From the NCBI GenBank assembly GCA_019114115.1, contig DXGD01000403.1:1-9624 (forward strand): DNA of 9,624 bases, read 5' to 3'. The stretch is from Candidatus Nesterenkonia stercoripullorum (lineage in GTDB: Bacteria > Actinomycetota > Actinomycetes > Actinomycetales > Micrococcaceae). Each line of letters opens with the position of its first letter. Position 1 is the stretch's first letter. Both the position numbers and the translations under genes were made by a program. This document shows, piece by piece, positions 1 through 6,421 of the stretch. The notes beneath the pieces are model-generated. The model made no database searches. It saw only the letters and a list, made by a program, of their open reading frames with translations, and was not told where the DNA came from.

Positions 1-30
1 TGATGACGGCATCGGGCCGCGGCGCTCAGC

Positions 31-59
31 CTGACGTGGGCCAGCGATTCTGCTACCAT
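31..59 (+). promoter_or_regulatory. Candidate promoter P1 for rpsT
   Basis: The sequence shows a -35-like CTGACG (31-36), a 17-nt spacer and a -10-like TACCAT (54-59) preceded by TGC, which gives an extended -10. Each hexamer matches the sigma70/SigA consensus at about four of six positions. Transcription would start near 66 and leave a leader of roughly 150 nt before rpsT. No stronger + strand candidate was seen in 1-219. The assignment rests on pattern matching only. Confidence 0.35.
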
Positions 60-125
60 TGCTGGCAGTGTCGAAGGGCCGGTTACGGTCTGATGTCCCT
101 GCGGCAGGTAGGTTTTGAACAGCGA

Positions 126-154
126 TCGCCATGGCACCCCACGCCGCCTAGTCT
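126..154 (+). promoter_or_regulatory. Candidate promoter P2 for rpsT
   Basis: TCGCCA (126-131), a 17-nt spacer and TAGTCT (149-154) fit the relaxed TAnnnT -10 common in actinobacteria. A start near 161 would give a short leader of about 60 nt. This is weaker than P1 as a consensus match but closer to the gene; both could be used, or neither. Confidence 0.25.
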
Positions 155-219
155 GTCTACTGCCGAGGACCAGGGAAGAACCCTCACGAACATAGTGACT
201 CCAGACAGAAAGACAACAC

Positions 220-480
220 GTGGCAAACATCAAGTCCCAGAAGAAGCGGATCCTGACGAACGAGAAGGCCCGGGAGAGCAACCAGGCAGCGAAGTCTGAG
301 ATCAAGACCGCTATCAAGAAGGTGCGCAACGCAGTTGCCGCCGGCGACAAGAGCGAGGCCGTGCATGCTCAGCGCATCGCCTCGCGCAAGTTGGACAAGG
401 CCGTCTCCAAGGGCGTGATCCACAAGAACCAGGCGGCGAACCGCAAGTCCGGTCTGGCCGCCAGGGTCAACGCGCTCTAA
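220..480 (+). CDS. rpsT: 30S ribosomal protein S20
   Basis: This is ribosomal protein S20, a primary 16S rRNA-binding protein of the small subunit (bS20). The 86-residue product has the family's usual length. It begins [11 protein letters not shown] and carries the conserved NEKARESNQ segment, followed by a Lys/Arg/Ala-rich helical body ending near [11 protein letters not shown], so it is basic throughout as expected for an rRNA binder. The start is GTG at 220, which gives the canonical N-terminus; the ribosome-binding site is weak, only a purine run (GAAAGA) about 8 nt upstream. S20 is autoregulated at translation in E. coli, and the weak start could be relevant to that, but this is inference. 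A strong hairpin region follows the stop, so the gene may be transcribed largely alone. Confidence 0.98.
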   Translation: MANIKSQKKRILTNEKARESNQAAKSEIKTAIKKVRNAVAAGDKSEAVHAQRIASRKLDKAVSKGVIHKNQAANRKSGLAARVNAL

Positions 481-504
481 AAGCACAGTCTTTTTCGAGA
501 TCTC

Positions 505-556
505 CTCACCTGAGGGTGAGTCGCGGGCCCCGTGCATTGCGCGGGGCCCGCGTTGT
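505..556 (+). terminator. Tandem hairpins after rpsT, likely terminator
   Basis: Two hairpins lie in series 25 nt after the rpsT stop. The first has 6-bp arms CTCACC (505-510) and GGTGAG (515-520) around a TGAG tetraloop. The second is a perfect 11-bp G+C stem, 522-532 with 542-552, around a 9-nt loop. The following tract (TTGTGC) is not T-rich, so this is an L-shaped terminator without a proper U-tail, a common form in high-GC actinobacteria. It probably separates rpsT from lepA, with some read-through possible. Confidence 0.7.
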
Positions 557-580
557 GCATCGACACCGATCCGCTGACAG

Positions 581-606
581 CAGGCGGCTCACAGGGCAGC
601 CGCCTG
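581..606 (+). other. Inverted repeat in the lepA leader
   Basis: There is a perfect 9-bp inverted repeat, CAGGCGGCT (581-589) and AGCCGCCTG (598-606), with an 8-nt loop. It lies between the rpsT terminator and the lepA ribosome-binding site. It could be a second terminator element, or a leader structure if lepA is transcribed from upstream. No T-tract follows. Confidence 0.5.
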
Positions 607-634
607 TCGTGTCAGAAAGACCACCATCTAGGCA

Positions 635-640
635 AAGGAC
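635..640 (+). promoter_or_regulatory. Ribosome-binding site of lepA
   Basis: AAGGAC (635-640), within AAAGGAC, is the best Shine-Dalgarno match before lepA. It sits about 10 nt upstream of the GTG at 650 and supports that non-ATG start. Confidence 0.65.
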
Positions 641-649
641 ATCTAGTAC

Positions 650-2509
650 GTGTCACCCAAGGCTCGAACTCCGCTGGTGCCGGCCGCGACGGACCCAACG
701 GCCATCCGTAACTTCTGCATCATCGCGCATATCGACCACGGGAAGTCCACACTGGCCGATCGCATGCTGCAGCTCACCGGCGTGGTCGAGCCCCGGGAGA
801 TGAAGAACCAGTACCTGGACCGGATGGATATCGAACGTCAGCGCGGGATCACGATCAAGTCCCAGGCGGTGCGGATGCCGTGGGAGTTCGACGGCAGCGC
901 CTATGCCTTTCATATGATCGATACCCAAGGTCACGTGGACTTCTCCTACGAGGTCTCACGCTCGCTCGCCGCGTGTGAAGGCGCACTGCTCCTGGTCGAC
1001 GCTGCCCAGGGCATCGAAGCGCAGACGCTGGCGAACCTGTACCTGGCCATGGAGCACGATCTCGCGATCATCCCGGTGCTGAACAAGATCGACCTGCCGG
1101 CAGCGATGCCCGACAAGTACGCAGAGGAGCTGGCACATCTCATCGGCTGCGAGCCCGAGGACGTGCTGCGGGTCTCCGGCAAGACCGGCGAAGGCGTCGA
1201 GGAGCTCCTCGACCGCATCATCACCGAAGTTCCTGCACCGGTGGGCGATGCCGATGCACCCGCCCGGGCCATGATCTTCGACTCTGTCTACGACACCTAC
1301 CGCGGCGTGGTGACCTTCGTCCGGGTCGTCGACGGCAAGCTCTCCCATCGGGAGCGCATCAAGATGATGTCCACCTCGGCCACGCACGAGCTGCTCGAGA
1401 TCGGCGTGTCCTCACCTGAGCCGGAAGCCACCAAAGGCCTCGGGGTAGGGGAGGTCGGCTATCTCATCACCGGGGTGAAGGATGTCCGGCAGTCCAAAGT
1501 CGGCGACACGGTGACCTCACTGGCACGGCCGGCCGCGGACATCATCGGCGGGTACGAGGAGCCGCGGCCCATGGTCTTCTCCGGGCTCTTCCCCGTTGAC
1601 GGCTCCGACTTCCCGGTGCTGCGCGAGGCCCTCGAGAAACTCCAGCTCAACGACGCAGCACTGAACTTCGAACCGGAGACCTCTACTGCATTGGGCTTCG
1701 GCTTCCGCGTGGGATTCCTCGGCCTGCTGCACCTGGAGATCACGCGCGAACGGCTGGAAGCGGAGTACAACCTCGACCTCATTTCAACCGCTCCCAATGT
1801 GATCTATCAGGTCACAGCCGAGGACGGCGAGGTCCATGAGGTGACCAACCCCAGTGAGTTCCCCGAAGGCAAGGTCAGCGAGATTCGCGAGCCGGTCGTC
1901 GATGCGACGGTGATCGTCCCCAGTGAATTCATCGGACCGGTCATGGAACTGTGCCAGGCGCGGCGCGGATCCATGGAAGGAATGGACTACCTCTCCGAGG
2001 ATCGCGTGGAGATTCGCTACCGTCTGCCCCTTGCGGAGATCGTCTTCGACTTCTTCGACCAGCTGAAGTCCAGGACGAAAGGCTACGCCTCACTGAACTG
2101 GCAGGCGACCGGTGACCAGAGCGCAGACCTGGTCAAAGTCGATATTCTGCTCCAGGGTGACCAGGTGGATGCGTTCTCAGCCATCACCCACCGGGACCAT
2201 GCCTACGCCTATGGGGTCAAGATGGCCTCACGCTTGAAAGACCTCATCCCCAGGCAGCAGTTCGAAGTCCCGATCCAGGCGGCGATCGGCTCACGCATCA
2301 TCGCCCGAGAGAATATCCGGGCCATTCGCAAGGACGTGCTCTCCAAGTGCTACGGCGGCGACATCAGCCGTAAGCGGAAGCTGCTGGAGAAGCAGAAAGA
2401 GGGTAAGAAGCGGATGAAGATGGTCGGCACCGTAGAGGTGCCCCAGGAGGCCTTCATCGCCGCGCTGTCGTCTGATGAGGGCGCTGCGGCGGAGAAAGCC
2501 AAGAAATAG
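650..2509 (+). CDS. lepA: Elongation factor 4 (LepA), ribosome-associated GTPase
   Basis: LepA/EF4 is an EF-G-like GTPase that binds the ribosome and influences initiation, elongation or back-translocation. The 619-residue protein has all family parts. G1 is AHIDHGKST (26-34), the switch I motif is RGITI (65-69), G3 is DTQGH (91-95), G4 is NKID (145-148) and G5 lies in SGKTG. These are followed by domain II, the EF-G-like domains III and V, and the LepA-specific C-terminal domain with [17 protein letters not shown] near residues 564-580. The start is GTG with a good ribosome-binding site. Two residues differ from the usual pattern: Gln93 replaces the Pro of DTPGH, and Gln64 replaces Glu in the ERERGITI stretch. 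The catalytic His95 and Lys32 remain. The reading frame is intact, so the protein is probably functional. The TAG stop abuts the hemW ATG. Confidence 0.98.
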   Translation: MSPKARTPLVPAATDPTAIRNFCIIAHIDHGKSTLADRMLQLTGVVEPREMKNQYLDRMDIERQRGITIKSQAVRMPWEFDGSAYAFHMIDTQGHVDFSYEVSRSLAACEGALLLVDAAQGIEAQTLANLYLAMEHDLAIIPVLNKIDLPAAMPDKYAEELAHLIGCEPEDVLRVSGKTGEGVEELLDRIITEVPAPVGDADAPARAMIFDSVYDTYRGVVTFVRVVDGKLSHRERIKMMSTSATHELLEIGVSSPEPEATKGLGVGEVGYLITGVKDVRQSKVGDTVTSLARPAADIIGGYEEPRPMVFSGLFPVDGSDFPVLREALEKLQLNDAALNFEPETSTALGFGFRVGFLGLLHLEITRERLEAEYNLDLISTAPNVIYQVTAEDGEVHEVTNPSEFPEGKVSEIREPVVDATVIVPSEFIGPVMELCQARRGSMEGMDYLSEDRVEIRYRLPLAEIVFDFFDQLKSRTKGYASLNWQATGDQSADLVKVDILLQGDQVDAFSAITHRDHAYAYGVKMASRLKDLIPRQQFEVPIQAAIGSRIIARENIRAIRKDVLSKCYGGDISRKRKLLEKQKEGKKRMKMVGTVEVPQEAFIAALSSDEGAAAEKAKK

Positions 2510-3781
2510 ATGCCGCAGGCTCTGCCCTTCGGCGACCCGGTCGCTGAGGACGGCACGTTCCCCGACGACGTCGTCGCCGAGCTGCCGAATCGGCGTGATG
2601 TGCCCTTCGGGCTCTATGTCCACGTGCCGTTCTGCTCGGTGCGCTGCGGGTACTGCGATTTCAACACCTACACCACTGAGGACTTCGGCCCGGGCGCCTC
2701 ACGTGACTCCTACGCGGGGACTCTGGCCTCTGAGTTGGACTTCGCGCGCCACGTCCTGGACCGGGCGGAAGCGCCGCAGCGCCGACTGAGCACAGTCTTC
2801 TTCGGAGGCGGCACCCCTACGCTGCTGCCCGCCGCTGACCTGGCAGCCATGCTGGAACGGGCGAAAGACCTCTTCGGCGTCGTCCCAGGCGCGGAGATCA
2901 CTACTGAGGCCAACCCGGACACAGTGACCCCGGAAGCCGCGGAGACGCTGGCCGCAGCCGGCTTCACCCGGCTGAGCATCGGCATGCAGTCGGCTGTGCC
3001 CCATGTGCTCAAGACACTCGATCGAACGCATGATCCGCGCAATATCCACCGCGCCGTGGAGGCCGCTCGTGCAGCCGGTCTCCAGGTCAGCTTGGATCTC
3101 ATCTACGGCACGCCAGGGGAGACGCTGCAGGACTGGGGTCAGAGCCTCGAGGCCGCCATCGCCGAGGGCCCAGACCACATCTCCGCCTACTCGCTCATCG
3201 TGGAGTCCGGGACGGCGATGGCGGCGAAGATCCGCCGTGGAACGCTGCCCGACATCGACCCGGACGATCAGGCCGACAAATACCTGCTGACCGAGGATGT
3301 GCTGAGCCGAGCCGGATACGAATGGTACGAAGTCTCGAACTTCTCGACCTCCCCGCAGACCCGCTCTCAGCACAATATGAACTACTGGCTGGATACCGAC
3401 TGGTGGGGCGCCGGCCCAGGGGCGCATTCCCATATGTCCGGGATGCGCTGGTGGAACGTGAAGCACCCGTTAGCCTACGCGCAGCGTCTGCGCGGTGGCA
3501 CCAGCCCTGGCCACGCCCAAGAGACGCTCACTGCCGAGGACCGCAAACTAGAGCATCTGATGCTGCGCCTGCGCCTGGCCGACGGACTCGACGTCGCCCA
3601 GTACAATGCCATGCCCGGGGCGGGGTCTGTCACGGGGGTGCAGCTGCGCGCGCTGCAGAAGCGGGGGCTTGTCGAGGAAGCGCCGTTGGCCGCGAGCGCA
3701 GAACACCCCGAGGGCCGTGCAGTGCTGACAGTGCACGGGAGGCTGTTGGCGGATGCGGTGATCCGCACGCTCAGTGAGTGA
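2510..3781 (+). CDS. hemW: HemW-like radical SAM protein (heme chaperone)
   Basis: HemW is a radical-SAM protein related to HemN (coproporphyrinogen dehydrogenase) but thought to act as a heme chaperone rather than an oxidase. The 423-residue product has the [4Fe-4S] motif Cys42-x3-Cys46-x2-Cys49 in HVPFCSVRCGYCDF. It lacks the extra Cys after the cluster motif that marks true HemN (Phe51 is there). Also present are GGGTPT (99-104), an EANPDT motif, RLSIGMQS, and LDLIYGTPGET. The C-terminal part has the tryptophan-rich DWWGAGPGAHSH and RWWNVKHP segments typical of HemW. The ATG directly follows the lepA TAG, with only a weak purine stretch before it, so translation is probably coupled to lepA. 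The N-terminus MPQALPFGDP resembles actinobacterial homologues, supporting this start. Older annotations would call it an oxygen-independent coproporphyrinogen III oxidase. Confidence 0.95.
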   Translation: MPQALPFGDPVAEDGTFPDDVVAELPNRRDVPFGLYVHVPFCSVRCGYCDFNTYTTEDFGPGASRDSYAGTLASELDFARHVLDRAEAPQRRLSTVFFGGGTPTLLPAADLAAMLERAKDLFGVVPGAEITTEANPDTVTPEAAETLAAAGFTRLSIGMQSAVPHVLKTLDRTHDPRNIHRAVEAARAAGLQVSLDLIYGTPGETLQDWGQSLEAAIAEGPDHISAYSLIVESGTAMAAKIRRGTLPDIDPDDQADKYLLTEDVLSRAGYEWYEVSNFSTSPQTRSQHNMNYWLDTDWWGAGPGAHSHMSGMRWWNVKHPLAYAQRLRGGTSPGHAQETLTAEDRKLEHLMLRLRLADGLDVAQYNAMPGAGSVTGVQLRALQKRGLVEEAPLAASAEHPEGRAVLTVHGRLLADAVIRTLSE

Positions 3782-3789
3782 GCCGTGTG
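3764..3789. terminator. Hairpin at the hemW / DUF4870 convergence
   Basis: An imperfect hairpin of about ten pairs, with one bulged C and one G-U pair, runs from 3764 to 3789. Its core is CACGCTCA pairing with TGAGcCGTG around a 5-nt loop (3774-3778). It covers the hemW stop and nearly reaches the stop of the opposing gene at 3791. No T-tract follows on either strand. It may act as a compact bidirectional terminator, but chance structure is possible. Confidence 0.3.
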
Positions 3790-3790
3790 C

Positions 3791-4210
3791 TCAGTTGATG
3801 AGTCGCAGGTTCAGCCGGTAGCGGTAGGGTCGCCCTTTATTGCATTGGATTCCCGCGACGAGCCCGGCCAGGGTCATCGTGACCCAGATCACGACGAGTG
3901 CGATGCCGAAAATCCAGCCGATCGCTGGAATCAGCGCCAGAATGTAGCTGACGAACAGCAGGCAGGTCAGGGGCAGCGTGAAGTTCAGCGCTTCTTTGGA
4001 CTCCTGCGCGGTGAACGGTCCGCGGTCGCGGAACACGAGATAGATGATCAGTGAGGGAACCGCTCCGACGACTCCGCCGAAATGCGCCAGTGTGGCCCAG
4101 CGCCGGTCTTCGCCGGGAGTCAGCGGCGGGGCAGAAGCGGCTGACCCTTCCAGATGCCCCGATGAGGTCGTGCGAGGCCTGCGATCCGATGACCCTTCGG
4201 TCTCTGACAC
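3791..4210 (-). CDS. DUF4870 domain-containing small membrane protein
   Basis: This 139-residue protein matches the DUF4870 (Tic20-like) family of small membrane proteins of unknown function. A hydrophilic N-terminus (1-35) is followed by the family's RWATLAHFGG opening. Three hydrophobic segments are visible, roughly 43-60, 76-95 and 97-119. The conserved AQESKEALNF motif lies between the first two, and a short basic tail (KGRPYRYRLNLRLIN) follows. The start is GTG at 4210, preceded by a purine-rich GAGGTGAGGAT ribosome-binding site. It lies downstream of the DUF3097 gene on the same strand with a 170-bp gap that contains its own promoter candidate, so it is probably expressed separately. 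It converges on hemW with 9 bp between stop codons. I can give no specific function. Confidence 0.88.
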   Translation of the reverse strand: MSETEGSSDRRPRTTSSGHLEGSAASAPPLTPGEDRRWATLAHFGGVVGAVPSLIIYLVFRDRGPFTAQESKEALNFTLPLTCLLFVSYILALIPAIGWIFGIALVVIWVTMTLAGLVAGIQCNKGRPYRYRLNLRLIN

Positions 4211-4259
4211 GTGATCCTCACCTCATATCTCGCATCGCCCACGTCCGGGAGCAGCCGAG

Positions 4260-4286
4260 GGCAGAGCAGGGAGATCCTCCTCTGCC
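4260..4286 (-). other. Inverted repeat in the DUF4870 leader
   Basis: Arms GGCAGAG (4260-4266) and CTCTGCC (4280-4286) form a perfect 7-bp inverted repeat around 13 nt, with a short inner GAG/CTC pairing. It lies across the expected transcription start of the DUF4870 gene, just downstream of the candidate -10. It could be an operator or an RNA stem; no known regulator site is recognised. Confidence 0.35.
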
Positions 4287-4290
4287 TCTC

Positions 4291-4321
4291 AGTGTAGCGA
4301 GCATGGGCGCTGGCGGGGCAA
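4291..4321 (-). promoter_or_regulatory. Candidate promoter for the DUF4870 gene
   Basis: Read on the - strand, TTGCCC (4321-4316) is followed by a 19-nt spacer and a good -10, TACACT (4296-4291). Transcription would start around 4284, about 70 nt before the GTG start. The long spacer is the weak point; actinobacterial promoters often rely mainly on the -10. Confidence 0.4.
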
Positions 4322-4380
4322 CTGTACTCGGCGTGTCGGGCTGCTGACTCGAATCACTCCGGCGCTAATCACCTGTCGGC

Positions 4381-5313
4381 TCACTCCACGGTGACGAAGT
4401 CGATGAGCTCCTCCACCCTGCCCAGCAGCGACGGTTCCAGGTCAGCATAGGTCGTGACGCGCCCCAGGATCTGCTTCCAGCCCCGTGCGACATCGCGCTG
4501 GTTGCTGTGGGGCCACCCCAGTGCCTGAAGCGTGCCCACTTTGATGTCGACGGAACGCGGGATATCCGGCCAGCGGTGAAGTCCAACCAACTGGGGCTTC
4601 ACCGCCTGCCACACGTCCACATAGGGATGCCCGAGCACGAGCACATTTCCCGCCGCACCGGGGCTGCGCATGGCCTCGGCCGCGATCCGGGACTCTTTGG
4701 AATTCGTCACGAGGTGGTCCAGCAGAACGCCGACTCGGCGCTGTGCCGAGGGCTGGAACGTCTGCAGCGCACCGACCAAGTCGTCTGCTCCATGCAGCGG
4801 TTCCACGACAATCCCCTCGAGACGAAGGTCCTCACCCCACACCTTCTCCACCAGCTCGGCGTCGTGAGTCCCTTCCACCCAGATGCGCGATGCCCGGGCA
4901 ACTCGCGCTGGGGCGTTGTGCACGGCGACGGAGCCTGAGGCGGTACGTTGAGTCCGCGCGGGCTGCTGAACCGAGGGGAGCACCAGTTCGACCGGCCGGC
5001 CCTCGTATTCGAAGCCATAACCCAGCGGGAAGGAGCGGACTCTCCCGTGCCGGTCCTCCAGGACGACCACCTGAACGCCACCGGAGGCCTCGACGCTCAG
5101 GATGGCCCCTGTCCAGCCGGTAGCAGTCTCCTCGACGACGAGGTCGCGTTCGGCGGGAAGCGCGGTGACCTCGCGGCGCTGAGCACTGCGGCGCTGGTCC
5201 ATGTCGGCAGGGCCCCATGAGGACCAGTCAGTGGGAAAAGGCTGGGAAGAGCGCGGAGGGGTCACAATCATCGAAGCATAGCAACGGGGCCGCTGAGCAT
5301 TCAGCCCAGACAC
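4381..5313 (-). CDS. DUF3097 family protein
   Basis: This is a DUF3097 protein, a family I know from actinobacteria with no established function. An N-terminal part (about 48-135) contains REVTALPAERDLVVEE and a beta-rich segment around QVVVLEDRHGRVRSFPLG. The core (about 138-310) has ASRIWVEGTHDAELVEKVWG, RVGVLLDHLVTNSKESRI, LVLGHPYVDVWQAVKP, and the conserved C-terminus TYADLEPSLLGRVEELIDF. The EG-x2-D motif at 147-151, followed by a hydrophobic strand ending in Asp199, recalls a TOPRIM fold; this is inference. The start is uncertain. GTG at 5313 gives 310 residues, while ATG at 5271 would give 296. Neither has a clear ribosome-binding site, so a leaderless mRNA is possible. The gene is divergent from hrcA. 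Confidence 0.9.
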   Translation of the reverse strand: MSGLNAQRPRCYASMIVTPPRSSQPFPTDWSSWGPADMDQRRSAQRREVTALPAERDLVVEETATGWTGAILSVEASGGVQVVVLEDRHGRVRSFPLGYGFEYEGRPVELVLPSVQQPARTQRTASGSVAVHNAPARVARASRIWVEGTHDAELVEKVWGEDLRLEGIVVEPLHGADDLVGALQTFQPSAQRRVGVLLDHLVTNSKESRIAAEAMRSPGAAGNVLVLGHPYVDVWQAVKPQLVGLHRWPDIPRSVDIKVGTLQALGWPHSNQRDVARGWKQILGRVTTYADLEPSLLGRVEELIDFVTVE

Positions 5314-5321
5314 GATAGAAT
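5293..5321 (+). promoter_or_regulatory. Candidate promoter for hrcA-dnaJ-rsmE-phoH
   Basis: A weak -35-like CTGAGC (5293-5298), a 17-nt spacer and a strong -10 TAGAAT (5316-5321) lie upstream of hrcA. The start would be near 5328, at the left arm of the dyad at 5327-5351. The -10 lies next to and slightly overlaps the possible divergent promoter of the DUF3097 gene. Confidence 0.4.
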
Positions 5322-5350
5322 CACAAGTTGTCAGTGAACGCGGCTGTCAA
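5320..5350 (-). promoter_or_regulatory. Candidate promoter for the DUF3097 gene
   Basis: On the - strand a perfect -35 TTGACA (5350-5345) precedes a moderate -10 TGTGAT (5325-5320) with a 19-nt spacer. A start six to seven nt further on would fall at the GTG (5313), giving a leaderless transcript, which would explain the missing ribosome-binding site. An alternative -10, TATGCT (5280-5275), would suit a start at 5271 or just inside it instead. Confidence 0.28.
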
Positions 5351-5351
5351 C
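5327..5351. promoter_or_regulatory. Dyad with CIRCE-like geometry upstream of hrcA
   Basis: The arms GTTGTCAG (5327-5334) and CTGTCAAC (5344-5351) are inverted copies matching at seven of eight positions, separated by 9 bp. The known HrcA operator CIRCE has 9-bp arms and a 9-bp spacer (TTAGCACTC-N9-GAGTGCTAA), so the spacing matches although the sequence does not. The site lies at the predicted hrcA start and its right arm contains the -35 proposed for the divergent gene. Which regulator, if any, binds here is unknown. Confidence 0.4.
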
Positions 5352-5371
5352 GAACGTGTGAGTGATCGTTG
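5348..5371 (+). other. Inverted repeat in the hrcA leader
   Basis: CAACGA (5348-5353) and TCGTTG (5366-5371) form a perfect 6-bp inverted repeat with a 12-nt loop, ending 12 nt before the hrcA ribosome-binding site. Its left arm shares CAAC with the right arm of the dyad at 5327-5351, so as RNA the two stems would exclude each other. Confidence 0.3.
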
Positions 5372-5382
5372 CCGAGCGGACG

Positions 5383-5391
5383 AAGGGGGAG
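5383..5391 (+). promoter_or_regulatory. Ribosome-binding site that fixes the hrcA start
   Basis: AAGGGGGAG (5383-5391) is a strong Shine-Dalgarno sequence 10 nt before the ATG at 5402. It argues for that ATG over the in-frame upstream TTG at 5369, which would add 11 residues that do not resemble the family. Confidence 0.75.
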
Positions 5392-5401
5392 CGCCGAAGC
5401 C

Positions 5402-6418
5402 ATGCCGGACAGCAGACGGCTGCAAGTCTTGCGCGCCATCGTGGAGGACTATGTCCACACTCGCGAGCCCGTCGGGTCCAAGGCCCTCGTGGAGCGCCAC
5501 AATCTCGCAGTCTCCCCGGCGACCATCCGCAATGAGATGGCGCACCTGGAAGAAGAGGGGCTGATTGTCGCTCCCCACACCTCAGCAGGGCGCATTCCCA
5601 CGGACCTGGGGTACCGCCTCTTCGTAGACCGCATCTCCGAAGTGCGACCGCTCTCGGCAGCGGAACGACGGGCGATGGACCGGCTGATGGAGTCGGCCGG
5701 CGATCATCATGCCATGCTCGAGCAGACTGTCCGTCTCCTGGCGATGCTGACGAACCAGGTGGCCCTGCTGCAGTATTCTCAGTCGAGCACCACGACGATC
5801 CGCCATATCGACGTGCTCTCCATGGCACCGCAGCGAGTCCTGGTCATCGTGATCTTCTCCTCCGGCGAAATCGAGCAGCGGATGGTCACGCTTCCGCAGG
5901 ATCACACCGAAGACGGGCTCGCACGGATCGCCCAGACGCTCTCGGCCGAATTGAACGGCCGCGTCACCTCGGACTTGCCGCTCCCGCATGATGCCCTGGT
6001 CGCAGCGGTGGAGCCGGGGCTGCGCGCGCAGATGGCCGTGGTGGGGGAGGCAGTGGACTCGGTGCTTGCAGCCGGGCGCTCCGAACGGATCGTCATGGCC
6101 GGTACTGCCAACCTCGCCAAGTCGAATCGAGACTTCGGCAGTGCGATCGGCCCTATTCTTGAGGCGCTTGAGGAACAAGTTGTGCTCATGAAACTGTTGA
6201 CAGAGATGGACCAGGACCGCAGAGGCCTGTCCGTGCGCATCGGACGTGAGACAAGTCATGATTCACTAGCCGAGACCTCCGTCGTCGTGGCGCGCTATGG
6301 TTCCACTGCTGAAGCGAAGCTCGGCGTCGTCGGACCTACGCGCATGGACTACGGCTCGGCGATGTCCGCAGTGCGTGCGATGGCCCGATATCTATCCCGC
6401 ATACTCACCGAAGGGTAA
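5402..6418 (+). CDS. hrcA: Heat-inducible transcription repressor HrcA
   Basis: HrcA represses chaperone genes such as groESL by binding CIRCE operators, and its activity depends on GroEL in characterised bacteria. The 338-residue product from the ATG at 5402 has the normal family length. The N-terminal winged helix-turn-helix region (about 1-100) contains RRLQVLRAIVEDYV, PVGSKAL, SPATIRNEMAHLEEEGLI and PHTSAGRIPTDLGYRLFVD. The middle and C-terminal regions are the GAF-like and inserted dimerisation domains, ending in ARYGSTAEAKLGVVGPTRMDYGSAM. It is followed at 3 nt by dnaJ, the usual hrcA-dnaJ pair of actinobacteria. No canonical CIRCE is present upstream, so any autoregulation would have to use a divergent site. 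Only the start could reasonably be disputed. Confidence 0.97.
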   Translation: MPDSRRLQVLRAIVEDYVHTREPVGSKALVERHNLAVSPATIRNEMAHLEEEGLIVAPHTSAGRIPTDLGYRLFVDRISEVRPLSAAERRAMDRLMESAGDHHAMLEQTVRLLAMLTNQVALLQYSQSSTTTIRHIDVLSMAPQRVLVIVIFSSGEIEQRMVTLPQDHTEDGLARIAQTLSAELNGRVTSDLPLPHDALVAAVEPGLRAQMAVVGEAVDSVLAAGRSERIVMAGTANLAKSNRDFGSAIGPILEALEEQVVLMKLLTEMDQDRRGLSVRIGRETSHDSLAETSVVVARYGSTAEAKLGVVGPTRMDYGSAMSAVRAMARYLSRILTEG

Positions 6419-6421
6419 ACG

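Noticed and set aside
1..59. Possible start of a - strand gene (ATG at 59-57) at the left edge, where holA often lies next to rpsT
   Set aside because: The 19 visible residues do not resemble the start of HolA (DNA polymerase III delta), there is no convincing ribosome-binding site, and the stretch is too short to judge.
3..299. Open frame of 98 codons on the + strand overlapping the rpsT start
   Set aside because: It runs out of frame into rpsT, has no family resemblance and covers the candidate promoters.
2699..3466. Long open frame of 255 codons on the - strand inside hemW
   Set aside because: It is antisense to a well-supported radical-SAM gene, its product is composition-driven (Arg/Gly/His-rich) with no family motif, and long antisense frames are expected in high-GC DNA.
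5314..5401. Canonical CIRCE or HspR (HAIR) operator upstream of hrcA
   Set aside because: Neither TTAGCACTC-N9-GAGTGCTAA nor CTTGAGT-N7-ACTCAAG is present; only the different dyad at 5327-5351 is seen.
5369..5401. Upstream TTG start for hrcA that would add 11 residues
   Set aside because: The strong AAGGGGGAG ribosome-binding site lies inside this extension and points to the ATG at 5402, which gives the usual HrcA N-terminus.
5582..6259. Open frame of 225 codons on the - strand inside hrcA
   Set aside because: It lies wholly within hrcA, which has full family motifs, and shows no recognisable domain or ribosome-binding site.
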